Shown one piece after another: positions 17,873-26,567 of a DNA stretch of 64,000 nucleotides; within the stretch, counting starts at the first letter, position 1; every line of letters starts with the position of its first letter. Origin of the DNA: Marivita lacus. Lineage in GTDB: Bacteria > Pseudomonadota > Alphaproteobacteria > Rhodobacterales > Rhodobacteraceae. The stretch is taken from the NCBI RefSeq assembly GCF_014637725.1, contig NZ_BMFC01000003.1:124001-188000 (forward strand), written 5' to 3'. The position numbers and the translations under genes are program-made. The notes below the pieces were generated by a model, which searched no databases, was not told where the DNA came from, and worked only from the letters and a program-made list of their open reading frames with translations.

Positions 17873-18462
17873 CGGCGGCTCGGCGTGGTCGCGGGGTCGA
17901 ATTCCATCGACCCGATGGGGCGCACGGTGCTGGCTTGAGGACCGATCGGGCTGTCGCCGGTCTGGACAACCAGTTCGACGGTGTCGCGCTGTTGCAGGTC
18001 GTCGAAATCACCATCGACGACGCTGTTGCGGTGAAAGTAGATCAGGCGGTTGTCGGTGGCGATGATCTGGCCGTAATCCTCGTCATGGTTGATCTCGGCG
18101 ATCTTGCCCTGAAGCGGGCCGTCATGGGTTTTCACCTCTCCACCGATCTGGTTCTTCCAGCGCTTCAACTCGATCGCCATGGCGGAGAAGGCATCGCGTA
18201 TGGCGACAGCCAGGTGCTGGTGTTCGTTCACGTCGTTCTGGTCATGCCGGACGACAAGCTCGGTGCCGGGCACGCGCACTTCGATGGTCACGGCATAAAG
18301 GTTGCCGGTGCGCTGGCTCTTGTGCGGCGCGCGGATGTAGACGTGACAGCTGGTGATCCCGTCAAAGAATTTTTCGAGATGCTCGGCCTTGGAGTAAACC
18401 AGTTCCTTGATCTCCTCGGACGGCTCGACATGTTTGAATGAAAGCTCGATCGGTGTCTGCAT
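17869..18462 (-). CDS. HPF/RaiA ribosome-binding protein fused to cold-shock domain
   Basis: 197 residues. Residues 1 to about 105 form a ribosome hibernation factor (HPF/RaiA, sigma54-modulation) domain (SEEIKELVYSKAEHLEKFF, VRVPGTELVVRH). Residues about 115-180 form a cold-shock-like OB domain (GKIAEINHDEDYGQI, RLIYFHRNSVVDG). The first part should bind the 30S decoding region; the second, single-stranded RNA. This is not the usual long HPF, whose C-terminal half is a dimerisation domain. It is translationally coupled to the downstream disulfide reductase. Probably a stress or stationary-phase translation factor. Confidence 0.82.
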   Translation of the reverse strand: MQTPIELSFKHVEPSEEIKELVYSKAEHLEKFFDGITSCHVYIRAPHKSQRTGNLYAVTIEVRVPGTELVVRHDQNDVNEHQHLAVAIRDAFSAMAIELKRWKNQIGGEVKTHDGPLQGKIAEINHDEDYGQIIATDNRLIYFHRNSVVDGDFDDLQQRDTVELVVQTGDSPIGPQASTVRPIGSMEFDPATTPSRR

Positions 18463-18472
18463 CGGGTATCCC

Positions 18473-18640
18473 TCAGTTTTCCGTGTCTTGTTTTGTGGCG
18501 TCTTTGGCGGCCTTGGCCGACCACGACCTGCTGCACATCGGGCGAACAGGGCGCGGGGTCGGTGAACCCGGGGTCGGCTCTATCGGCGAGGCGCGCAGGA
18601 CGATCATGTCCGTATCGCGGCTGTGTTCGATCGTGATCAC
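18473..18640 (-). CDS. Possible 55-residue hypothetical protein coupled to hdeD
   Basis: A GTG start overlaps the HdeD stop as GTGA, and the frame runs 55 codons to a TGA 10 bp before the HPF start. The product is Pro/Ser-rich with a lysine-rich end (AKAAKDATKQDTEN). No ribosome site stands out and no family is recognised. The overlap and snug fit between neighbours are the only support. Confidence 0.35.
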   Translation of the reverse strand: MITIEHSRDTDMIVLRASPIEPTPGSPTPRPVRPMCSRSWSAKAAKDATKQDTEN

Positions 18641-19245
18641 GAGCGGGTTGTCGTCGCTTCGGAGGAGGAAGACAGCGCCACGGCAAGCGCGATTTCGGAT
18701 GCGCCCAGCAAGGCAAGGTCAATGCCGATCAACAGGCCAAGCGCCCAGACCGCAGTGCCGGGCAGGCCGAAGAACAGGACCAAGCCCAGGAGCAGCGACA
18801 CCGCGCCGGACAGGGCCAGCCATCCCCAACCTGGCATTTCGGCCTGTGCGTTCTTGCGGCGGCGCGGCGGGCTGAGTTGCCACGCGCCCGCCAGTTTCAG
18901 AACGCCACCGACGATAAAGTAGCTTGCGACAAGGATGGTCAGCGTAACGACGCCCTGAAGCGGGAACAGCAGAAGGATGGCCCCGGCCAAAAGCGACAAC
19001 AGCCCGAACACCATCACCCAGAGGCGGGAGTCGATGTCCCCCGAAAAGACGGCGCGCCCGACCTGCAGCACACCCAAGGCGAGCAAGACACCGCCGAACA
19101 GAAGCTCTGCCGCAAGTGAGGCGGCGAGGGGAAAGATGATGGCCAGCACACCAAGGATCAGCGTTCCCACACCGACGATCCACAGCGTGGTCTTGAATCG
19201 CCCCATGTGTTCCATGTCCGGATCGAGTGTCGTCTGCATGTTCAT
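18637..19245 (-). CDS. HdeD family acid-resistance membrane protein
   Basis: 202 residues, DUF308/HdeD type, with about six hydrophobic segments in three hairpins (LWIVGVGTLILGVLAIIFP, LWVMVFGLLSLLAGAILLLF, GAVSLLLGLVLFFGLPG). HdeD is an inner-membrane protein linked to acid and general stress. Ribosome site AGGAG precedes the ATG. It heads a minus-strand stress operon with the HPF-cold-shock and disulfide reductase genes. Confidence 0.8.
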   Translation of the reverse strand: MNMQTTLDPDMEHMGRFKTTLWIVGVGTLILGVLAIIFPLAASLAAELLFGGVLLALGVLQVGRAVFSGDIDSRLWVMVFGLLSLLAGAILLLFPLQGVVTLTILVASYFIVGGVLKLAGAWQLSPPRRRKNAQAEMPGWGWLALSGAVSLLLGLVLFFGLPGTAVWALGLLIGIDLALLGASEIALAVALSSSSEATTTRS

Positions 19246-19362
19246 CTGAACTCCTTGCCCTGGCGCCGGGCGCTTTGTGTCCTTGTGTGTTTGGCTTCGT
19301 ATCGCCCGGGGGCGTGCCCCCTGTGCGAGCGGTATGCCAAGACAACGCGCAGAAGGCTGCGA

Positions 19363-19520
19363 TCAGTTCCCTACGACAGCCCGGCAAGGCGGTGGCGCCA
19401 GCTTATTCAGCTTGTCGCTGGTCTCGGAGGCTTTCGCTTGCAGCTTGTCGATCTCTGCCTGCCAGTGGTCGAGCGGGGCTTCGAGTCTCTGGCGGTATCG
19501 CTTTGCTCTTGATCGTCCAT
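19363..19520 (-). pseudogene. Frameshifted remnant of a small coiled-coil stress protein
   Basis: From 19500 the minus strand reads RYRQRLEAPLDHWQAEIDKL and QAKASETSDKLNKL, typical of small coiled-coil stress proteins. That frame has no start codon. An ATG at 19520 gives MDDQEQ in another frame, so joining the two requires a one- or two-base shift near 19500. The C-terminal half of the family is also missing (stop at 19363). It reads as a decayed gene or a sequencing slip. Confidence 0.45.
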
Positions 19521-19576
19521 AGGCGTCTATCTTTTGTCTTTGGAAAGGACTGTCTCGCGGCGCGCGGTGGCGGTGG

Positions 19577-20020
19577 TCACACCGGTGTCGCCTTCTTTTT
19601 GTTCTGCGCGGATTTTGCCGCCGATTGCGCCGTCTTGGCGACCTCTTCGGCGCCTTTCTGTCCAGCCTCGACTTCGGCTTGGGTCATCTGTCCGACGCAG
19701 GTCGTGCACAGATCGAACCATTGCTGCATGTCCTTGGTCATCCGCTGGATCGACCCGTGCTGCCAGTCGGCCATGGCCTGAACCGTTGCAGAGGAATCAG
19801 CTTTCTTGCCGTTCATCTTCTGGACCGCGTCGAGTGCCGCCTGTGTTGCCTCGTGACGGCGCTGGAACCAGGCCTGCGAATAGGCTTCGGTCTCTTGAAG
19901 CATGCGGTCCTGAGCCTCCCAGAATTTTTCCATCTGCGGGGAAATCATCGGATTGGCGGACAGGATGTTGCGCGTCTGCTCCATCATGTCGCTGAATTTT
20001 GCCTTTGTATTGTCTGCCAC
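19577..20020 (-). CDS. Phasin-like protein
   Basis: 147 residues from a GTG start with a strong ribosome site (AGAGGAG). It is helical and charged, with the phasin-like pattern FWEAQDRMLQETEAYSQAWF and a C-terminal Ala/Lys-rich tail (AAKSAQNKKKATPV). Phasins coat polyhydroxyalkanoate granules; this subgroup is also annotated as a generic stress protein. No PHA synthase lies in the window. The frame is open upstream of the GTG to 20086, but that extension is not phasin-like. Confidence 0.65.
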   Translation of the reverse strand: MADNTKAKFSDMMEQTRNILSANPMISPQMEKFWEAQDRMLQETEAYSQAWFQRRHEATQAALDAVQKMNGKKADSSATVQAMADWQHGSIQRMTKDMQQWFDLCTTCVGQMTQAEVEAGQKGAEEVAKTAQSAAKSAQNKKKATPV

Positions 20021-20410
20021 GCCTTCGCTCCTCTGTGTCCGAAACGGGATCAGGGCGGTCATGACGCGCTGCACCCTGTGCTGCATTAACTTCGGTAAAG
20101 CAGGGCAGGGGACCCTTCAGGGGTGAAAGTCGGTAAGGTCCGGGAATCCAATAAAATATTGTTTTGAATTATAAAAAAGACACATCGCATTTGCATGATT
20201 TGAAACATGAGATCGGGAACTTTGCCCGCTCTCAGGCGCTGTATCCATGACTTGATGGGGATCATTCTCGGCGAACGGGCTGCTTTGACCGACTTGTTGG
20301 ATTGGTCACGGAGAGTGCAGCCAGCACGCGGTACGAGCGATCCGGTCGGGTCTGAACTATGTGCATCGGCTGTCGGTCACATATCGAAGCTTTCTCTTGA
20401 AGGGGGACTT
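20021..20410. other. Divergent intergenic region, no gene seen
   Basis: 390 bp separate the phasin-like and Crp/Fnr genes. An AT-rich segment near 20148-20200 (AATAAAATATTG...AATTATAAAAAAG) is the likely promoter region. The upstream open frame from 20207 is not protein-like. Confidence 0.5.
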
Positions 20411-21163
20411 ATGTCTGACAGTCTCGCAAACGCGGTTTCGCAGGAATTGGCAGATGTCGCGCGGATTTGGCCCGATTGCGACACGACAGCCCGGACCGTT
20501 CTGCGAGGACTTGCGGACGAGCACGGGTTCAGCCGTCCGGTCGGCCATATCACGAAATTCGAAGGTGACGATGCGACGGCCATCTACCTGGTCAAATCGG
20601 GCTGGCTGCTTGTCTCCAAATCGCTAGAGGATGGTCAGCGTCAGATCATCGACATCGTCTTGGCCGGACAGTTTCTTGATCCGGGTTCGGCGGATTGCAG
20701 CGTCAGCGCGTTCGAGGTTCAGGCGCTGACCGACATCGAGGTTGCGGTGATCCCGAGAGACGCATGGGAGCGGGCGGCGCAGAAAAATGCCGAATTGCAC
20801 CGCTTGTTTCACACGGATCTTCGGTCAGCCCTGTCGAGAATGTCGGAGCGCATGCTTCGGCTGGGCAAGGGTACGGCCGAGAACATCATCGCCTATGCCC
20901 TGTTCGAACTGTGCCTCAGATCGACCCGCAAGAACATGGTCGAGGGGGTGATGTTTCACATTCCCATGACACAGCAACAGCTTGGCGACTTTTGCGGGCT
21001 GTCGGCGGTGCATATCTGCCGCACACTGCGCCGCTTTTCGCGCATCGGCCTGTTGGATGTCACCGATCACATGAACATCGTCGTGCGCGATGTGGACAGT
21101 CTTGCCGAGATTGCCGAGATCGACCCCGCCGACCTGCGTCAGGAGATTGTTCCGGCTATCTGA
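20411..21163 (+). CDS. Crp/Fnr family transcription regulator
   Basis: 250 residues from ATG 20411, preceded by GGGGGA. The N-terminal effector domain is cNMP-binding-like (IYLVKSGWLLVSKSLEDG...IIDIVLAGQF), and the C-terminal winged helix holds TQQQLGDFCGLSAVHICRTL. No N-terminal Cys cluster of the FNR type is visible, so it is more like the cluster-free regulators than an oxygen-sensing FnrL. It is convergent with and overlaps the CBS-domain gene by 8 bp. It may not be the factor that reads the FNR boxes in the sulfide module. Confidence 0.88.
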   Translation: MSDSLANAVSQELADVARIWPDCDTTARTVLRGLADEHGFSRPVGHITKFEGDDATAIYLVKSGWLLVSKSLEDGQRQIIDIVLAGQFLDPGSADCSVSAFEVQALTDIEVAVIPRDAWERAAQKNAELHRLFHTDLRSALSRMSERMLRLGKGTAENIIAYALFELCLRSTRKNMVEGVMFHIPMTQQQLGDFCGLSAVHICRTLRRFSRIGLLDVTDHMNIVVRDVDSLAEIAEIDPADLRQEIVPAI

Positions 21164-21596
21164 CCACATTCGAACGCTTCCGGCGGGCCTCGACGATTTC
21201 GCCAAGGGCTTGGCCGGCCAATTTTTCGGACACGTGTTCGGCGATGTCGCCAAGCGACAGCATACCCACGGGTTCGCCCGCATCATCGACCACCAGAAGT
21301 TGCCTGATCTGCGCATCGCCCATGATCGCCGCCGCTTCCGTGACACTCTGATGGGCGTCGCAGGTGATCAGTTGGGGTGACATGATCTCGCCAACCGTGA
21401 GAGCGCTGGTTTGCGGATCGCTGCACAGCACGCGCAACACCAGATCGCGGTCCGTCAGCATGCCCACCGGGTCGCGCCCGTCGATCACCGGCAGCGAGCC
21501 GATGTCATGCATATGCATGAGCGCCGCCGCCTTGTGGATCGTGTCGGGTCGCTGAACGGAGATGACACATTGCGACATGACGGCTCTGACTTTCAC
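21156..21596 (-). CDS. CBS-domain pair protein
   Basis: 146 residues from GTG 21596 (VKVRAVMSQCVISVQ). Two tandem CBS motifs are present: ALMHMHDIGSLPVID with GMLTDRDLVLRVL, and QIRQLLVVDDAGEPVGMLS with GDIAEHVSEKL. Stand-alone CBS pairs usually bind adenine nucleotides and tune partner proteins; no partner is evident here. An upstream in-frame extension to 21698 is Arg-rich and not family-like, so the GTG is preferred. Confidence 0.85.
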   Translation of the reverse strand: MKVRAVMSQCVISVQRPDTIHKAAALMHMHDIGSLPVIDGRDPVGMLTDRDLVLRVLCSDPQTSALTVGEIMSPQLITCDAHQSVTEAAAIMGDAQIRQLLVVDDAGEPVGMLSLGDIAEHVSEKLAGQALGEIVEARRKRSNVVR

Positions 21597-21855
21597 GTTT
21601 CTCGGTTCCCATATCCATTCAGGCGGCGCAGGACGTCTGCGCGGAGCGCGGCGCGCGGAGCCTTTTGCCCTTGCAGGTCTAAGTCGGTATCGTTGCACGG
21701 TGGCAGGTGGTGCGCCTTAACGGAAGTCAAAGCGTGGTACTCGGTACAGGCTCAGGCTGAAGTATCCGGCGCCCACGGTGCTTGAGTATCTACCCGTCAC
21801 AAGATGCCTCCAGTGCGGGCCGCCATGATCGTGGACTGTTTGAGGACAAAGAGGT

Positions 21856-21871
21856 GTTAACCCGCGTTAAC
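21856..21871. promoter_or_regulatory. Paired GTTAAC motif upstream of hypothetical gene
   Basis: GTTAACCCGCGTTAAC has two identical self-complementary hexamers spaced 10 bp, 60 bp ahead of the 21931 start. It is a possible operator for a dimeric regulator. Otherwise the 330-bp gap 21597-21930 holds nothing recognisable. Confidence 0.35.
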
Positions 21872-21930
21872 GACTGCACCGCTCGGTCTCTGCTCAATTC
21901 GGGGCATGATCAGAAAGGGATGGTGCTGCG

Positions 21931-22614
21931 ATGAAAACCGAGTCGGACAGTGTCCTCGAACAGATGATCGATACCCGTCGGACATCCAACCCGTCCGAAG
22001 GCCGATATGAATACCGGATCTGGCCGGGGTCGGGCCATCCGGCCATTGCCGTTCTGAACGGCGCTTGGACGCTGAGTTCCGCCGAACGTCGCAGCGATAT
22101 CTACCTGCTGAACCCGGCAAGCGACCGGGTTCTTGTCAAGCTGCGGTCCGGCGACCGGCTCGAGATCAAGCGGCGCGGTCGTGATGTGGGCAGCATACAG
22201 CACTGGTCGATGCCGCTCTCGACAGAATTTCCGCTTGCCGCCTCGGATCGCAACAGGCTTGCCGAAGCGTTGTGCCTGCGGCGCATCCTGCCCGAAGTGG
22301 CAGGCCAGTCAGCCGCGCATCTGCTGTCCGAACTGGCGACGCGGGATGGTCGGGTGATCCCCAGAACGGTCACCAAATCGCGGCTCTTGTTCCGAACCAG
22401 CGGCTGCCGGGCCGAGATCTGCCGCGTCGGGGTTGGTCGCTGGAGCGGAAAGACAATCGCTTTGGAGGCGGAGGACCTGGCTTCGGTCGCGCACGCGATT
22501 GATGATTTGCATCTCGGATCGCTGCCGAACCGGTCTTATGGCGATGCGCTTTTGCGGCTCGTCGCGCCGCATGCCAGTGGATATGAACTTATCGTTCGGA
22601 TGCCGCGCGCTTAG
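21931..22614 (+). CDS. Hypothetical protein, possibly CYTH-like
   Basis: 227 residues, soluble, no signal peptide. Alternating charged strand patterns such as RVLVKLRSGDRLEIKRR and IPRTVTKSRLLFR, then AEICRVGVGRW...TIALEAED, resemble the EXEXK-like beta-barrel layout of CYTH/triphosphate-tunnel proteins, but the signature is not clear. It sits alone between the CBS gene (divergent) and the TetR gene. Ribosome site AAAGGGA near the ATG. The gene is probably real; function unknown. Confidence 0.6.
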   Translation: MKTESDSVLEQMIDTRRTSNPSEGRYEYRIWPGSGHPAIAVLNGAWTLSSAERRSDIYLLNPASDRVLVKLRSGDRLEIKRRGRDVGSIQHWSMPLSTEFPLAASDRNRLAEALCLRRILPEVAGQSAAHLLSELATRDGRVIPRTVTKSRLLFRTSGCRAEICRVGVGRWSGKTIALEAEDLASVAHAIDDLHLGSLPNRSYGDALLRLVAPHASGYELIVRMPRA

Positions 22615-22807
22615 TACCAAAACGGTATCACGCGCCGCTCCGCTGATTTGAAAGGCAACGATCTGTCGGACCTGGGAGCACCCGACATATGGCAGTGCCA
22701 AAGCACCGCCAGACGCGTTCGTGCGGTCTTGTGCGGCTGTGGGGGTCTGTTCATGTGGTTCGGCTTGCGACTATCGTGGGCAGGCATTCCGTTTCACAAG
22801 GCAAGCC

Positions 22808-23473
22808 ATGTCCAGAGATGACGGTGTCCCCAAGACACCCCCTGTCCGCAGTCGCAATCCCGAACGGACGCGGGCCGAGATCCTGTCCGTGGCGGTGCGC
22901 GAATTTGCCGAACACGGCTTTCACGGTGCGCGGGTCGAACGCATCACCAAGGCGGCCAAGTGCAACGCACGGATGATCTACCACTATTTCGGCGGCAAGG
23001 AGCAGTTGTACCTCGCCGTGCTGGACAGCGTGTATGCCGCGATCCGAAACCGCGAAGGCCAGTTGCGCTTCGGCACGGCCGATCCCGGTCTCGAGGCGCG
23101 CCGATTGGTGGAATTCACCTTCGACTACTTCTCCGAGAACGGCGATTTCCTCAAGTTGACCCGCAACGAGAACCTGCTCAACGGCAAGTATATCAAGCGA
23201 TCCCAGATGATCCGGGACATGTCGCAGCCTTTCATCACGGCGATTGGTGAACTGGTCGAACGGGGTCACGCCTCTGGTCAATTCGCGCGCAAACCCGACC
23301 CGGTGCAGCTTTACGTGACGGTCGTCGCGCTGTCGGCGCATCATCTGAACAACGCGGCAACGCTGGGCACCGTGGTCGGGCAGGACCTGACCGACCCTGC
23401 CTGGCAGGCAGAGCGGCGGGATCACGCGGTGGAGGTCGTTCTGACCTACCTGGGTGTCGAAACTTCCGAATAG
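22808..23473 (+). CDS. TetR family regulator
   Basis: 221 residues with an N-terminal TetR helix-turn-helix (RTRAEILSVAVREFAEHGF, ITKAAKCNARMIYHYFGGKE) and a ligand domain resembling RutR-type regulators (TRNENLLNGKYIKRS). It precedes the ABC importer operon by about 300 bp in the same direction, so local control of that operon is likely. The inducer is unknown; RutR relatives bind pyrimidines. The frame is open further upstream, but the ATG at 22808 best fits the family start. Confidence 0.85.
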   Translation: MSRDDGVPKTPPVRSRNPERTRAEILSVAVREFAEHGFHGARVERITKAAKCNARMIYHYFGGKEQLYLAVLDSVYAAIRNREGQLRFGTADPGLEARRLVEFTFDYFSENGDFLKLTRNENLLNGKYIKRSQMIRDMSQPFITAIGELVERGHASGQFARKPDPVQLYVTVVALSAHHLNNAATLGTVVGQDLTDPAWQAERRDHAVEVVLTYLGVETSE

Positions 23474-23778
23474 GCGACGCGCTTAGGGGCAACAGCCGTT
23501 TACTTGTGATTGGCCGATTAGGCGGCAGGTGGCTTGGTGTGTCCAAGGGGTAGAGGACAGTCATCGTTCTCGGTTGCGAGGTGATTCCCTGTGCGCAGTG
23601 ATTACAAGAAGCCTGACTGGAACGCTGTCCCGAGACCCTCTCGGTATACTTCTGCATATGCAAGTTTGAGTGGCAAAACACAGAGAAATTGATCGGCATT
23701 TGGTCGATCTCATAAATTAGTCAAAATATTTTTACTTAATTTTTCGATTCCGCGCTGGGCCGCGATTTAACGGCCGTC
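23474..23778. other. Intergenic region ahead of ABC importer operon
   Basis: 305 bp without a gene. It is AT-rich at 23690-23750, and an imperfect inverted element TTGATC...TGGTCGA around 23680-23705 could be the TetR operator. No riboswitch is recognised. Confidence 0.4.
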
Positions 23779-24642
23779 ATGAACATTTCAGCGCACCCAA
23801 CCGCCCCCGCAGAGACCGTGAGCCTGCCTGACGCCCAGAATGTCGTCACAACCCGCCACAAGGCCGTCGAATTGCAGCAGGCCGCCGTGGTCTTCGGAAC
23901 CGGTGACAAGGCGGTCACCGCCCTGTCCCCGACGAAACTGATCCTCGACAAAGGTGATTTCGTCGCGCTGGTCGGTCCGTCCGGCTGTGGCAAATCGACG
24001 ATCCTGCGCTTGGTCACCAGCCTGATCAAGCCGTCATCCGGTGCGGTGCTGGTGGGCGGGCGGGATGCCTCGATCCGGCACCTGCGCATGGGGATGGCGT
24101 TTCAGAACCCGACCATGCTGCCCTGGCTGACAATCGAGCAGAACGTGATGATGCCGCTCAAGATCGTCAAACCGTTCAAGTCGACGTTCCGGCAGGACCG
24201 CAAAGGTGCTTTCCGCGACAGGGTGCACGCGCTGCTGGGGCAGGTGGGGCTAAGGGATTTTGCCGGGCATTTCCCATGGCAATTGTCTGGCGGCATGCTC
24301 CAACGCGCCAACTTGTGCCGCGCGCTGGTGCATGATCCGGACCTGCTGTTGCTCGATGAACCCTTTGGCGCGCTGGATCAGTTCACCCGCGAAGAACTGT
24401 GGCAGATCCTTCAGGACCTGTATCTCGACCGCAAGCCCACTGTGCTTCTGGTCACGCATGACCTGCGCGAAGCCGGGTTTCTTGCGCAGCGCATCTGCGT
24501 CATGAGCGCCCGTCCGGGGCGGATCATCTCGGATGAGGTGGTGCCGCTGCCGCAGCCCCGCGCGATCGACACGATCTACACGCCCGAATTCGTCGAAATG
24601 ACCCAGAACCTGCGCGCCTTGATCGCGCAGGTCCGTCAATAG
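23779..24642 (+). CDS. ABC importer ATPase (TauB/SsuB/ThiZ-like)
   Basis: 287 residues with Walker A GPSGCGKST, Q-loop AFQNPTMLPWL, signature LSGGMLQR and Walker B LLLLDEPFGALD. It belongs to the nitrate/taurine/sulfonate/hydroxymethylpyrimidine importer subfamily. It energises uptake through the permease that starts 9 bp downstream. About 45 N-terminal residues precede the first ABC strand, longer than usual. Confidence 0.9.
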   Translation: MNISAHPTAPAETVSLPDAQNVVTTRHKAVELQQAAVVFGTGDKAVTALSPTKLILDKGDFVALVGPSGCGKSTILRLVTSLIKPSSGAVLVGGRDASIRHLRMGMAFQNPTMLPWLTIEQNVMMPLKIVKPFKSTFRQDRKGAFRDRVHALLGQVGLRDFAGHFPWQLSGGMLQRANLCRALVHDPDLLLLDEPFGALDQFTREELWQILQDLYLDRKPTVLLVTHDLREAGFLAQRICVMSARPGRIISDEVVPLPQPRAIDTIYTPEFVEMTQNLRALIAQVRQ

Positions 24643-24651
24643 GAGCGACGC

Positions 24652-25425
24652 ATGACCGAAAAGCAACGCATAAGGCTGTGGTCCTTTTCTATGATCGTGG
24701 GCTTCTTCCTGATGTGGGAGGTGCTGTGCATCGTCCTAAATGTTTCGGACCTCGTGCTGCCGCGCCCGTCCGAGATCATCGTGACGCTCTGGACCAAGTT
24801 TCCGATCCTGTGGCCGCATATCCTGCAGACGCTCTATTCGACGCTGGTGGGCTTTTCGCTTGGCGTCATGATCGGGGTTTCCCTTGGCGTTCTGGTCGGC
24901 ACCTCCAAGGTGGCCTACGCCGTCGCCTACCCCTTGCTGGTGGGTTTTTCATCGATCCCCAAGGTGGCTGTTGTGCCGATCTTCGTGCTCTGGTTCGGGT
25001 CAGGCACCACCCCGGCCATCCTGACGGCCATGGTCATCTGCGTGTTTCCCATCGTGGTGAACATCGCCACCGGCCTCGCCACCACCGAGCCGGACCTCGA
25101 GGATGTACTCAAGACCCTGGGCGCGTCGAAATCCGAGATCCTCTGGAATGTCGGGCTGCCGCGCACGATGCCGTATTTCTTCGCCTCGCTGAAAGTGGCG
25201 ATCACCCTGTCCTTTGTCGGAGCGGTGCTGTCCGAGACCGTGGCCTCCAACAGGGGCATCGGCAACGTGATGATGACCGCCTCCTCGAATTTCCAGGTCT
25301 CGCTGGTCTTTGCCGGTCTCATCATCCTCGCCGTTCTGGGGGTTGTTCTCTACGCGCTGTTTTCGCTGTTGGAGCGTCGCGTGACGGGCTGGGCCACCCG
25401 CGACACCGAGATTGCCATCACCTGA
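24652..25425 (+). CDS. ABC importer permease (TauC/SsuC/ThiX-like)
   Basis: 257 residues with about six membrane helices and the BPD_transp_1 coupling region (ATTEPDLEDVLKTLGASKSE). It pairs with the upstream ATPase and the periplasmic protein that follows after 34 bp. The ribosome site GGAGCGACG overlaps the end of the ATPase gene, indicating one transcript. Confidence 0.9.
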   Translation: MTEKQRIRLWSFSMIVGFFLMWEVLCIVLNVSDLVLPRPSEIIVTLWTKFPILWPHILQTLYSTLVGFSLGVMIGVSLGVLVGTSKVAYAVAYPLLVGFSSIPKVAVVPIFVLWFGSGTTPAILTAMVICVFPIVVNIATGLATTEPDLEDVLKTLGASKSEILWNVGLPRTMPYFFASLKVAITLSFVGAVLSETVASNRGIGNVMMTASSNFQVSLVFAGLIILAVLGVVLYALFSLLERRVTGWATRDTEIAIT

Positions 25426-25459
25426 TCCGAGTTTTCCCTATTTCGAAAGGACAAAGACC

Positions 25460-26485
25460 ATGAAACATACCCTGTTTGCTGCCGCAGTCGCCGTGATGGC
25501 CGGGATCACCCCGGCCATGGCCGAGATGACCGATATCAAGTTCACGCTTGGCTGGAAGACCCAGGGCAGCGACGCACCCTTTCTTGTTGCGCTGAACGAA
25601 GGCTATTTCGAGGAAGAAGGCCTGAACGTCACCATCGACCAGGGTGAAGGCTCTGCCGCCACCATCACGCGGATCATGAGCGGGGCCTATGACGCGGGCT
25701 TCGGCGACATCAACGCCATCATCCAGAACGCCGCCACCCGTCCGGGCGAAGCGCCCGTGATGGTGTTCCAGATGTGGAACCGGCCGCCCTTTGCAATTGC
25801 CGTGCCCAAGGAGTTGGGACTGACATCGCCCAAGCAGCTTGAAGGCAAGACGCTGGGCGGGGCGCAGGGCACGCCCACGACGCGGCTGTTCCCGGTCTTT
25901 GCCCGCCTCAACGGCATCGACATCGACACGGTGAAATACGAAAGCCTCGCGCCAAACCTTCAGGAACCCATGCTGATCCGCGGTGAAATCGACGGGGCCT
26001 ACACCTTCACGGTCTCGAGCTGGTTCAACCTTATCGCCAACCGCAAGGACCCGGCTGCCGATTTTGACTGGTTCAACTACGAAGACTACGGCATGGACCT
26101 CTATTCCAACGGCATGATGGTTTCGCGCAGCTTGCTGGCCGAAAATCCCGATGCGGTTGCGGGACTGGTGCGGGCGGTAACCCGCGCGACGCTGGAAGTC
26201 ATGAAGGATCAGGACATCGCGGTCGAAGCGATCATGGCCTTTGACAACCTTGTCGATCCCGAATTGGAACGGGCGCGTCTGGAATTCGCGTTGACCAAAC
26301 TCATGAACGCGCCCGAAACCGCCGAGACCGGCATCGGTGATCTGGTGGACGAACGGCTGACCCGCTCCATCGCGATCATCGCCGAAGGGTATGATCTCGA
26401 AACGCTGCCCGAAGCGTCCGAGATCTTTGACCGTTCCTTCCTCGCCCCGGCGTCCGAGCGGATGCTGGACGTGTCGATCAACTGA
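25460..26485 (+). CDS. ABC importer substrate-binding protein (NMT1/TauA-like)
   Basis: 341 residues with a Sec signal (MKHTLFAAAVAVMAGITPAMA), then the NMT1/THI5-like fold (FTLGWKTQGSDAPFLVALNEG, VTIDQGEGSAATITRIMSG). Members bind taurine, sulfonates or pyrimidines; the opening WKTQGSDAPF is typical of the pyrimidine-like branch. A strong hairpin follows the stop, common behind highly expressed binding-protein genes. Confidence 0.88.
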   Translation: MKHTLFAAAVAVMAGITPAMAEMTDIKFTLGWKTQGSDAPFLVALNEGYFEEEGLNVTIDQGEGSAATITRIMSGAYDAGFGDINAIIQNAATRPGEAPVMVFQMWNRPPFAIAVPKELGLTSPKQLEGKTLGGAQGTPTTRLFPVFARLNGIDIDTVKYESLAPNLQEPMLIRGEIDGAYTFTVSSWFNLIANRKDPAADFDWFNYEDYGMDLYSNGMMVSRSLLAENPDAVAGLVRAVTRATLEVMKDQDIAVEAIMAFDNLVDPELERARLEFALTKLMNAPETAETGIGDLVDERLTRSIAIIAEGYDLETLPEASEIFDRSFLAPASERMLDVSIN

Positions 26486-26504
26486 TCGGTACAGTCGAAC
26501 ACAC

Positions 26505-26530
26505 TGCGCCGGGCGGCACGGCCCGGCGCA
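26505..26530 (+). repeat. Perfect intercistronic hairpin after binding-protein gene
   Basis: TGCGCCGGGC (26505-26514) pairs fully with GCCCGGCGCA (26521-26530) around a 6-nt loop. There is no T run, so mRNA 3'-end stabilisation is more likely than full termination. Confidence 0.6.
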
Positions 26531-26567
26531 TCACGAGTCACAACATGCGAACCTGCAGGAGACCCCG

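Noticed and set aside
23680-23705. RutR-like operator before the ABC operon
   Set aside because: Only imperfect half-sites with two or more mismatches to TTGACCA-N2-TGGTCAA; not enough to call.
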